Of a stretch of DNA of 26,594 bases, positions 12,267 through 18,171 are shown in pieces. The position numbers and the translations under genes are program-made. Position 1 is the first letter of the stretch. Every line of letters begins with the position of its first letter. The notes below the pieces were generated by a model. It saw only the letters and a list, made by a program, of their open reading frames with translations. It had not been told where the DNA came from and did no database searches. This DNA is from a virus: positions 1 through 26,594 of the IMG/VR virus record IMGVR_UViG_3300047994_000099; one strand, given 5' to 3'.

Positions 12267-12496
12267 TTCGACACCTTTACCAGCGCTGAGTTAACGCGGT
12301 TAATCATGCCCTGCAGATCGCTTTTCGCAGCGGTCAGCTGCTGGCGGGCATCGTCGCGCTGTTCGCGGTACAGGTCCCCCAGTAAACGGGACATTCTGCA
12401 CTCGAGCCGCGTATCTTTTAGCTGGGCCTTGAGGGCGTCGCGTTCGGCGATCACGAGGGCGAGAACTTCACACTGTTGTTTGGCTATGGTGTTCAT
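12263..12496 (-). CDS. Coiled-coil protein (77 aa)
   Basis: Starts MNTIAKQQCEVLALVIAERD with AGGATC before the ATG and an ATGA overlap with the gene upstream. Heptad-like spacing of Leu/Ala/Met runs through most of the length (RDALKAQLKDTRLECRMSRL then REQRDDARQQLTAAKSDLQG), so it probably forms a dimeric coiled coil. It has no signal peptide or membrane segment. Could be a partner or chaperone-like protein; no known family. Confidence 0.7.
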   Translation of the reverse strand: MNTIAKQQCEVLALVIAERDALKAQLKDTRLECRMSRLLGDLYREQRDDARQQLTAAKSDLQGMINRVNSALVKVSK

Positions 12497-12693
12497 GTTT
12501 GATCCTGAAAGTTAGGGTTTCCGTAGGTTGCCAAGGGCCGCTGTGAAACGACGAACGAGCGGCGCTTGCTGCGCACGTAGACCGTTTTCGTTTCGGAATC
12601 GTTGCGCACCAGCACTTGGGCACCGTAGCACTTCACGGTGCGGAATTGTCGCGGAGGAATCTCAATCACTGCCTCTGTTTTTCGGTTGCTCAC
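12493..12693 (-). CDS. Small beta-rich hypothetical protein (66 aa)
   Basis: GTG 12693 overlaps the previous stop as GTGA; the longer ATG frame at 12723 is read through that gene and is less likely. VSNRKTEAVIEIPPRQFRTV begins it, then CYGAQVLVRNDSETKTVYVR, alternating hydrophobic and polar residues, and a basic RSKRRSF turn, suggesting a small beta-sheet protein that could touch nucleic acid. No family recognised. Confidence 0.63.
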   Translation of the reverse strand: MSNRKTEAVIEIPPRQFRTVKCYGAQVLVRNDSETKTVYVRSKRRSFVVSQRPLATYGNPNFQDQT

Positions 12694-12878
12694 GTGTGGG
12701 CAACCTCGCGTGCTTCGCGGCACGCCGGGCAGCCATACACGCGGCCGGTACTGTGATGCCCTTTAGCGTGGCTGTCGCGGAGTTGAGCGTCGATACGCTT
12801 CTGGCGTAGGGCCTGAACCCGTTCGATTTTGATAGGCACGTTCAGCCCTTCCACGAGAATACTGGCTTGCTGTTTCAT
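12690..12878 (-). CDS. Small Cys/His protein (62 aa)
   Basis: Starts MKQQASILVEGLNVPIKIER and carries DAQLRDSHAKGHHSTGRVYG followed by CPACREAREVAH, a likely zinc site using His and the CPAC pair. First gene of the leftward unit 11805-12878. The transcript probably starts near 12912, leaving a short leader with a weak GGA site. The short out-of-frame ORF beginning at 12887 overlaps it and looks spurious. Function unknown. Confidence 0.65.
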   Translation of the reverse strand: MKQQASILVEGLNVPIKIERVQALRQKRIDAQLRDSHAKGHHSTGRVYGCPACREAREVAHT

Positions 12879-12918
12879 GTGTAGTCATTCCGTTTTCGTT
12901 TCGTGTTCCGACGGTGCT

Positions 12919-12947
12919 ACTATCTCCCAAACTGACACGGGCGTCAA
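12919..12947 (-). promoter_or_regulatory. Leftward promoter with operator
   Basis: Leftward -35 TTGACG (12947-12942), 17-nt spacer, -10 GATAGT (12924-12919). TGACACGGGCGTCA (12933-12946) covers the -35. Drives the gene starting at 12878. Unlike some others, this promoter leaves a leader of about 34 nt. Confidence 0.6.
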
Positions 12948-12965
12948 TTGCTATTTGTGTTTAGT

Positions 12966-12985
12966 TTTGTGACGTGCGTCACAAA
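12966..12985. repeat. 20-bp palindrome in the divergent region
   Basis: TTTGTGACGTGCGTCACAAA has 9-bp arms around a 2-bp centre. It shares TGACG/CGTCA halves with the operators but with only 2 bp between them, and lies midway between the leftward and rightward promoters. Probably a protein-binding site. Confidence 0.55.
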
Positions 12986-12988
12986 CAT

Positions 12989-13004
12989 GATAGTTCCCGG
13001 GAAT
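12989..13004. repeat. GATAGTTCCCGGGAA palindrome copy
   Basis: GATAGTTCCCGGGAAT, a near-perfect copy of the palindrome repeated at 1615, 5635, 7045, 18139 and 22157. It directly abuts the -35 of the rightward promoter at 13004. Confidence 0.55.
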
Positions 13005-13032
13005 TGACACGCGTGTCAGTTCGTCCGATACT
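13004..13032 (+). promoter_or_regulatory. Rightward promoter with perfect operator palindrome
   Basis: -35 TTGACA (13004-13009), 17-nt spacer, -10 GATACT (13027-13032). TGACACGCGTGTCA (13005-13018) is perfectly symmetric and is the best match to the operator consensus. It faces the structural block; the first gene is at 13075. Confidence 0.7.
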
Positions 13033-13074
13033 GCACGCACTGGAAACGAATTCACCCCTCTTAGGAGATTCCCC

Positions 13075-13299
13075 ATGACCCGCCTCTCAGTCTCTGACGC
13101 CATCATCTCTGCCCGGGCCCACGTGTCGAACGGTTGCCGCATGGAATCCAGCGCGCGGCTTTGTCTGGCTGACGCGGTTGCCCTGTTCGATAAGGGCGAC
13201 CACGAGGCCGCCGGCCAGCGCGCCGTTAAGTCTCTGGCTTACTCGGTCGGTATTCTGCACCCTGACTACCAGCGTGCCGTCAAGGCTATCGGGGCCTGA
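13075..13299 (+). CDS. Small hypothetical protein (74 aa) opening the structural unit
   Basis: Starts MTRLSVSDAIISARAHVSNG after TTAGGAGAT, with a leader of about 36 nt from the operator-promoter. Mostly helical and Ala-rich (SSARLCLADAVALFDKGDHE), with two Cys and no catalytic motif. It precedes the portal gene. Its sequence does not reveal whether it is structural or regulatory. Confidence 0.68.
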   Translation: MTRLSVSDAIISARAHVSNGCRMESSARLCLADAVALFDKGDHEAAGQRAVKSLAYSVGILHPDYQRAVKAIGA

Positions 13300-13300
13300 A

Positions 13301-13337
13301 TCGACAGACGGCGGCGGCCCGGGGTAAACTCCCGGGC
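13301..13337 (+). promoter_or_regulatory. Promoter and hairpin touching the portal start codon
   Basis: TCGACA (13301-13306), 18 nt, TAAACT (13325-13330), then 7 nt to ATG 13338. GCCCGGG (13317-13323) and CCCGGGC (13331-13337) form a perfect 7-bp stem whose 7-nt loop holds the -10. No Shine-Dalgarno sequence is available, supporting a leaderless start. Confidence 0.5.
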
Positions 13338-15137
13338 ATGACCGCCCGCACACCACGCAAGCCCCCTAAAGCCCCGTCCTGGGCCAAAGAACTGCTACGC
13401 GCCGCCCAGGCGCTGCCGTCCGTCCAGACCGGCTACGATCACCCCCAGCGGCCCGACAGGCCCGCCCAGGACGCCTACCCCTTCCCTGAACTGCCGCCGG
13501 GCGTGCTGCCCGGGAAAACGGGAGCGCTGGCGATGGACAAGGTTTGCACGGGCGAAGTGCGCCGGGAAACGATCGCCATGGACGGCGGGTTTGCGCCCAC
13601 GTGGGGGTTCGGCGGCGCCGGGTTTGCCGGCGGGTTCTGGTTCCCGGGCTACCCGTACCTAGCGGAACTTACGCAGATTTCCGAGTACCGTCAGCCCTGC
13701 GAAATCATCTCAACCGAGATGACGCGCAAATGGTTCGAACTGCAGTCCAAGGGCGCCAGCAACCCGGACGAGCAGGACGAAGACGATAAGCAGGCCGCCG
13801 ACCTGGCCCTACCCGACCCTGCAGCCGGCGCCGACAAGCCCGACGACGAAGAGGAAACCGACGAAAACGCGGACCCCGTGAACGCGCGTACCGACGAGAA
13901 AAACGCCAAAGATGAGAAGATTTCCAAGATCATGGCGCGCCTCGAGGAACTTAAAGTTCGGGACTGTTTTCGCCGGGCGGCCCTGCAGGACTGTTTCTTC
14001 GGTCGGTCACAGATCTACATCAACATCAACGACGCGGACGACGGCGAGCGCCAGTTGCCGATTGAACTGACCCCCGAGTCAATCCCCAAGGGGTCGCTCA
14101 AATCGATCCAGACGGTAGAGCCGTACTGGACAACGCCCTATAGCTGGAATGCCAGCTACCCCGAACGGAAGGATTTCTACAAGCCCGTGTCGTGGTATTT
14201 CATGGGTCGGAAAACTCACGCTACGCGCGTACTAACGTTCATAGGCCGCGAGGTTCCCGACCTACTGAAACCCGCCTACAACTTCGGCGGCATGTCGCTG
14301 ATACAGTTGGGCGAACTGTCGGTCAATATGTGGCTACGCACGCGCAAGGCCGTGAATGACCTGATCAACAATTTCAGTATCCCCGTCCTGTCGACGAACC
14401 TACAGGCCACGCTGCAGGACGCGGGCGAAGTGGGCGGCGGCCTGATGGCCCGCATTCAAGCGTTCACGCTGCTGCGCAATAACCAGTCGGTCGCCGCTAT
14501 CCAAATGGGCGAAGAGGAACTGAAGTTCGCAGAAGCGACCCTCGCATCGCTCGACAAACTGCAGGCGCAGTCACAGGAACATCTGGCGGCCGTGTGGGGA
14601 ATCCCGCTGGTCAAGCTGACCGGTATCACCCCGTCGGGCCTGAACGCCTCAAGCGAGGGTGAGATACAGGTATGGTATGACCGCATTAGCGCCATGCAGC
14701 AACAGCTGTTTGAACCGAACCTCACGATTCTGCTAAAGATTGTGCAGCTGGATTTGTTCGGCGAGATTGATGACGATCTGACAATTCATTGGGTTTCCCT
14801 AGACGAACCGACCGCGAAGGAACTGTCCGAGATTCGCAAGTCCGACGCGGACGCGGGCGTGGGGTACATCAACGCGGGCGTTATTTCTCCCGAAGAGGAA
14901 CGAGAACGCTTGCAGAATGACCCGCTTTCGGGGTATGAGAATCTGACCGGCCCGGCGCCGGAACCCATGCCGGACCCCGGGATGGAGATGCAGTTAGGGC
15001 ACGAAGCGGACCAGGCGGACCAGGCGCGACAGCATGAGGCTGACCAGGCAGATAAATCGCGCGAACACGAAACGGGTAAAGCGGTACTTGCGGCTGCCGC
15101 CAAGCCAAAACCCGCGCCCCCGGGCGCGAAGAAGTAG
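13338..15137 (+). CDS. Portal protein, DUF1073/phage_portal_3-like (599 aa)
   Basis: Forms the dodecameric ring at the capsid vertex through which DNA enters and to which the tail binds. Sequence landmarks: GFWFPGYPYLAELTQISEYR and EIISTEMTRKWFEL (about residues 95-135), a long acidic disordered insert (about 138-190, EQDEDDKQAADLALPDP), VLTFIGREVPDL, SLIQLGELSVNMWLRTRKAV (about 315-335), and HLAAVWGIPLVKLTGITPSG (about 415-435) as in this portal family. The C-terminus has HEADQADQ repeats, then a basic Pro/Ala tail. Length fits the family. A hairpin replaces a ribosome site before ATG. Confidence 0.9.
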   Translation: MTARTPRKPPKAPSWAKELLRAAQALPSVQTGYDHPQRPDRPAQDAYPFPELPPGVLPGKTGALAMDKVCTGEVRRETIAMDGGFAPTWGFGGAGFAGGFWFPGYPYLAELTQISEYRQPCEIISTEMTRKWFELQSKGASNPDEQDEDDKQAADLALPDPAAGADKPDDEEETDENADPVNARTDEKNAKDEKISKIMARLEELKVRDCFRRAALQDCFFGRSQIYININDADDGERQLPIELTPESIPKGSLKSIQTVEPYWTTPYSWNASYPERKDFYKPVSWYFMGRKTHATRVLTFIGREVPDLLKPAYNFGGMSLIQLGELSVNMWLRTRKAVNDLINNFSIPVLSTNLQATLQDAGEVGGGLMARIQAFTLLRNNQSVAAIQMGEEELKFAEATLASLDKLQAQSQEHLAAVWGIPLVKLTGITPSGLNASSEGEIQVWYDRISAMQQQLFEPNLTILLKIVQLDLFGEIDDDLTIHWVSLDEPTAKELSEIRKSDADAGVGYINAGVISPEEERERLQNDPLSGYENLTGPAPEPMPDPGMEMQLGHEADQADQARQHEADQADKSREHETGKAVLAAAAKPKPAPPGAKK

Positions 15138-15141
15138 TTTC

Positions 15142-15234
15142 ATGCTGGGGTGGCTTATCGCGTTTTTTCTGTTCGGCGTCATGGCCGGCGTTTGCCTGAC
15201 GGTAGCGTGGGCGTGGTCTAAGACTAACACTTGA
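15142..15234 (+). CDS. Tiny membrane peptide (30 aa)
   Basis: MLGWLIAFFLFGVMAGVCLT then VAWAWSKTNT: one clear membrane span with a short polar tail. The ATG is 4 nt after the portal stop with a weak GAAG upstream. The stop codon lies inside the -35 of the next promoter. Role unknown; its location between portal and the next genes is curious for a membrane peptide. Confidence 0.5.
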   Translation: MLGWLIAFFLFGVMAGVCLTVAWAWSKTNT

Positions 15235-15260
15235 CACGATTGTCAGAGACTGCCTACACT
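15231..15260 (+). promoter_or_regulatory. Rightward promoter with operator after the portal gene
   Basis: -35 TTGACA (15231-15236), 18-nt spacer, -10 TACACT (15255-15260). TGACACGATTGTCA (15232-15245) is the operator palindrome. Transcription would begin near 15267, before the gene at 15293. Confidence 0.6.
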
Positions 15261-15292
15261 TAGCTGCGATACCTAATGTAGGAGTTAACAGT

Positions 15293-15577
15293 ATGGCGAA
15301 ACCTCGCAGCGTTGCCGATTTCAAGGCCGCTCACGACCCCAACGTTATTGTTCCCGCCAAAATCCGCAAGGGCCTTGAACTGATCGCAAAGGACGGCCCG
15401 GAAAATTGGGTTTATGAAGTGGATTTCCTGAAGCTGTCCGGCGTGTCCACTACACAACTGGCGACGTTCCGGGACCAGTTCGCCGAGTACATCGTAGAAA
15501 CCCCAGCCCAGCACGGGAAGAACGTGAAGCGGGTCTACTTCGGTAATGCTAAGGTGGCCGCGAAGTTACGAGGGTAG
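15293..15577 (+). CDS. Small protein sharing an N-terminal module with the metallophosphoesterase (94 aa)
   Basis: A TAGGAGTT ribosome site precedes ATG. It begins MAKPRSVADFKAAHDPNVIV, strongly resembling the start of the next gene product (MAKNVQQFKAAHDPQTIIAD), and both later contain WVYE. The middle, FLKLSGVSTTQLATFRDQFA, could be a helix-turn-helix or winged-helix segment, and the end is basic (NVKRVYFGNAKVAAKLRG). It may bind DNA or act with the phosphoesterase. Own operator-controlled promoter. No established family name. Confidence 0.72.
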   Translation: MAKPRSVADFKAAHDPNVIVPAKIRKGLELIAKDGPENWVYEVDFLKLSGVSTTQLATFRDQFAEYIVETPAQHGKNVKRVYFGNAKVAAKLRG

Positions 15578-15581
15578 ATCC

Positions 15582-16658
15582 ATGGCAAAAAACGTACAGC
15601 AGTTCAAGGCCGCGCACGATCCGCAAACCATCATCGCCGATCTGCGGCGGCAGTTGGCCGACGCCCAGAGTCAGGCGGACAGCGCTCAGGCGCTACGTGA
15701 GTACATCGGCACGGCGCAGCAGAACACGGAAACGCTGGCGTTACCGAAGTGGGTTTACGAACCGAAAGCCGCGAAGGCGCCAGGCGTGCCGAAACTGATG
15801 CTCAGTGATCTGCACTGGGGCGAATCGGTGCGAGCGGAGCAGATCGGGGGCGTTAACGCCTATAGCCTGCCGATCGCTCGCGCCCGCTTGCGCCACGTGG
15901 TAGAGACCACAATAGCGCTGTGCCGAATTCTGGACCCCGGCATGTCGTATCCCGGCATTGTGCTGCCCTTGGGCGGCGATATGATTTCGGGGAACATCCA
16001 TGACGAACTGGCCGCGTCCAATGAACTGAACACGATGCCTACGCTGATGGACCTGTACCGGCATCTGGTGGCGGCGATTACTCTGATGGCCGATACGTTC
16101 GGTCACGTGTTTTTGCCCTGCGTGAGTGGAAACCATGACCGCGACACAAAGAAAACTTGGAGCAAGGATCGCAACCATACTTCGTTCGGCTGGCTGCTCT
16201 ATCAATTCCTCGCAGCACACTTCGAAGGCGATAAGCGCGTTACGTTTTACATTCCCGACGGCAGCGACGCACTGTATCGAATCTACGGTACGCGATACCT
16301 GCTCACCCACGGAGATCAGTTCCGGGGCGGCGACGGCATCATTGGACCGCTAGGCCCCGTGACGCGCGGCGAGCAGAAGAAAAACACGCGCAACGCTGCC
16401 GTGGGCCAGGATTACGACGTCATGGAGTTCGGTCACTTCCACAAGCGAATGCTCACCGCGCGCTTGCGCGGCAATGGATCACTCAAGGGATATGACGAAT
16501 ATGCGCACAGTTCGAACTTCGGCTTCGAACCGCCGTCGCAGAATTTCTGGATTACGCACCCTGACCACGGGATTACGTTTGATGCCCCCGTGTACGCAGA
16601 CGCCAAAACGACGAAAGCCGCTAGGGGGCTAGCGTGGGTGTCGGTGCCGCAGAAATAA
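15582..16658 (+). CDS. Calcineurin-like metallophosphoesterase (358 aa)
   Basis: Two-metal phosphoesterase of unknown substrate (nucleic acid or nucleotide phosphoester likely). Start at ATG 15582 with GAGGG; the longer frame reads into the previous gene. Residues 1-40 carry the FKAAHDP module and a coiled coil (IIADLRRQLADAQSQADSAQ). Catalytic set is complete: SDLHWGE (D76, H78), GGDMISG (D133), GNHDR (N184, H185, D186), LTHGDQ (H243) and GHFHK (H285, H287). It lies among head genes and is presumably co-expressed with them, with a role in DNA processing or packaging possible but unproven. Confidence 0.88.
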   Translation: MAKNVQQFKAAHDPQTIIADLRRQLADAQSQADSAQALREYIGTAQQNTETLALPKWVYEPKAAKAPGVPKLMLSDLHWGESVRAEQIGGVNAYSLPIARARLRHVVETTIALCRILDPGMSYPGIVLPLGGDMISGNIHDELAASNELNTMPTLMDLYRHLVAAITLMADTFGHVFLPCVSGNHDRDTKKTWSKDRNHTSFGWLLYQFLAAHFEGDKRVTFYIPDGSDALYRIYGTRYLLTHGDQFRGGDGIIGPLGPVTRGEQKKNTRNAAVGQDYDVMEFGHFHKRMLTARLRGNGSLKGYDEYAHSSNFGFEPPSQNFWITHPDHGITFDAPVYADAKTTKAARGLAWVSVPQK

Positions 16659-16659
16659 T

Positions 16660-16893
16660 ATGCAGACTCGCCTAGGGTCAATCGTTGAAGCGTGGGCCAA
16701 TATCGCCATCGGGTTCACAATCAATTGGACAGCGAATATGCTGATCCTGCCGGCCTACGGGTTCCACATTACCGGCGGCCAGGCGTTCAGCATGGGCCTG
16801 ATTTTTACCGCCATATCGCTGGTGCGCAGCTACGTGCTGCGCCGCTGGTTCAACGGCCTGAAGTTCGGGAACCGGCATGCCCCTACCAAATGA
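16660..16893 (+). CDS. Small two-span membrane protein (77 aa), DUF7220-like
   Basis: MQTRLGSIVEAWANIAIGFT, then INWTANMLILPAYGFHITGG and MGLIFTAISLVRSYVLRRWF. Two hydrophobic segments (about 11-33 and 40-58) flank a Gly-rich turn, ending in a basic tail. The pattern GS-VEA-ANI-IGF...GQAF...F-AIS-VRSYVLRR-F is, as I recall, typical of small phage membrane proteins grouped as DUF7220. Start is 1 nt after the previous stop without a strong ribosome site, so coupling is likely. Function unknown. Confidence 0.7.
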   Translation: MQTRLGSIVEAWANIAIGFTINWTANMLILPAYGFHITGGQAFSMGLIFTAISLVRSYVLRRWFNGLKFGNRHAPTK

Positions 16894-17221
16894 CCGTGAC
16901 GCGCGGAACGCCCTGCCCGTGTGGGATGGCTGCATAGCGTACTTTCCCGACGCGTGGGCGGAAATCGCCAAGGTATCGGTGCTGGGCAATAAGCAGCATG
17001 CGCTGGGCGCGAGGTTACGGTTCGCTCGGGACATATCGACCGACCACGCAAATAAGATCATGCGGCACATGCTGGACCACGCGGCGGGCAACACGTTCGA
17101 TACCGACGGCACGTATCATTTAGCCAAAGCGGCTTGGCGAGCGCTGGCAGCCCTTCAGGTTGCGATAGAATCCGAACATGCCAAAACAGCTACGCGCGGA
17201 CCCGCCCCCACACAGCCGTAA
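16877..17221 (+). CDS. Putative dATP/dGTP diphosphohydrolase-like protein (DUF5664-type, 114 aa)
   Basis: GGGA before ATG. Starts MPLPNDRDARNALPVWDGCI. It has the family pattern: conserved Pro near the start, LGNKQHALGAR, then DHANKIMRHMLDHAAGN, and a closing HLAKAAWRALAALQVAI helix. Members hydrolyse purine dNTPs, altering the pool during infection, and relate to all-alpha MazG-like enzymes. Here it is short and the acidic metal ligands typical of MazG are not all obvious, so activity is uncertain. Overlaps its neighbours by 17 and 44 nt. Confidence 0.65.
   Translation: MPLPNDRDARNALPVWDGCIAYFPDAWAEIAKVSVLGNKQHALGARLRFARDISTDHANKIMRHMLDHAAGNTFDTDGTYHLAKAAWRALAALQVAIESEHAKTATRGPAPTQP
17144..17171 (+). 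promoter_or_regulatory. Possible promoter before the head morphogenesis gene
   Basis: CTGGCA (17144-17149), 16 nt, TAGAAT (17166-17171), then 6 nt to ATG 17178, inside the upstream coding region. Resembles the leaderless promoters but has a weaker -35 and no operator. Confidence 0.35.
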
Positions 17222-18065
17222 GCCCGTTACCTTGCGCCCCCTCCACGCTAGCGCCGCGCTGCAGGACTGGTATTTCGCGCAGCTGGATGGGCTGCTGAAT
17301 CGCATGGCCGCGGAAGTGGTCAAGGGGATTCTGGCTGTTTACGGCGGGATCACGCAGCCGGATCACGCCATGGACGCGCCGCGCAACCCCTCGCTGTTAC
17401 TCAAAGCGGCGATGCGCAAGCATGGGAATCGCTGGATATCAAAGTTTGACAAGTTGTCATTGGATCTGGGGAAGAAGTTCGCCAGCCGATCGTTTGCCGT
17501 CACGCAGACGCAGTTCCGTGCGGCCCTGAAGGACGCCGGGTTCACCGTCAAGTTCGCGCCCACGCCGGCAGCGGCGGCAGCCTACCAGGCCGTCGTGGCC
17601 GAACAGGTGAACCTAATCAAGTCGATTCCCCAGCAGTACCTGAAAGACGTTGAATCGAAAGTGTGGCAATCCGTCATGCACGGCGGGGACATGCACACGT
17701 TATCCCGGCAGCTGCAGGCTACTAAGCACGTGTCGCGAGACCGCGCGGCACTGATTTCGCGAGACCAAACGCACAAGGCAAAGGCCGTCATCGAGCGTAC
17801 CCGGCGTCAGGAACTGGGCATAACCGAGGCGTACTGGCAGCACTCTGCCGGCGGGAAGGTTCCCCGGAAGACGCACGTCGCCATGTCGGGCAAGCGCTAC
17901 CGGATCAGCGAAGGGATGTGGGACGAGGCGGAAAATCGTTATGTTTTGCCAGGCGAACTGATCAACTGCCGATGCACCAGCAAAGCTATTATCCCGGCGT
18001 TCGATACGAAGGCCCCGCCGTCAAATACCCCTCACCTGAGGGCAGCGGCGGCCCGCGCTAGATGA
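17178..18065 (+). CDS. Head morphogenesis protein, Mu F / SPP1 gp7-like (295 aa)
   Basis: Minor head protein that associates with the portal during procapsid assembly. The N-terminal half (MPKQLRADPPPHSRKPVTLR to about residue 120) is basic and helical. The C-terminal Mu F domain spans about 160-275: RDRAALISRDQTHKAKAVIE, then ITEAYWQHSAGGKVPRKTHV, WDEAENRYVLPGELINCRCT, with the hallmark C264-R-C266. No ribosome site precedes the ATG; TAGAAT 6 nt upstream and the 44-nt overlap with the previous gene leave leaderless or coupled initiation possible. Ends overlapping a tiny ORF (ATGA). Confidence 0.9.
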   Translation: MPKQLRADPPPHSRKPVTLRPLHASAALQDWYFAQLDGLLNRMAAEVVKGILAVYGGITQPDHAMDAPRNPSLLLKAAMRKHGNRWISKFDKLSLDLGKKFASRSFAVTQTQFRAALKDAGFTVKFAPTPAAAAAYQAVVAEQVNLIKSIPQQYLKDVESKVWQSVMHGGDMHTLSRQLQATKHVSRDRAALISRDQTHKAKAVIERTRRQELGITEAYWQHSAGGKVPRKTHVAMSGKRYRISEGMWDEAENRYVLPGELINCRCTSKAIIPAFDTKAPPSNTPHLRAAAARAR

Positions 18066-18139
18066 AACGGGCCGCGTTTCACTTGGGCCGCTGGCTGTAC
18101 CGAATAGGTGATGTGCTGGTGCGCTGGAGCCTCAGCTAG
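18062..18139 (+). CDS. Tiny basic peptide (25 aa)
   Basis: MKRAAFHLGRWLYRIGDVLV then RWSLS. Starts in an ATGA overlap with the head morphogenesis gene, so coupled re-initiation is likely. It is amphipathic and basic with Trp residues, perhaps membrane-surface associated. Its stop is the first base of the GATAGTTCCCGGGAAC palindrome. Small size keeps confidence modest. Confidence 0.42.
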   Translation: MKRAAFHLGRWLYRIGDVLVRWSLS

Positions 18140-18154
18140 ATAGTTCCCGGGAAC
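18139..18154. repeat. GATAGTTCCCGGGAAC palindrome copy
   Basis: The cleanest copy, GATAGTTCCCGGGAAC, between the tiny ORF and the DUF2213 gene, 17 nt before ATG 18172. That gene lacks a visible ribosome site, so this site may matter for its expression. Confidence 0.55.
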
Positions 18155-18171
18155 CCGGATACCATTGGCCC

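Noticed and set aside
12770-12887. Short ORF MTTHETASQYSRG overlapping the 62-aa gene
   Set aside because: Arg/Pro-rich, ends early, and the overlapping frame has a Cys/His motif and a coupled downstream gene.
17447-17459. TGACAAGTTGTCA as a ninth operator
   Set aside because: Only a 3-bp spacer, no promoter around it, inside conserved-looking coding sequence; probably chance.
18160-18171. Leaderless promoter for the DUF2213 gene (TACCAT 6 nt before ATG)
   Set aside because: No acceptable -35 at 16-18 nt; kept out of the leaderless set.
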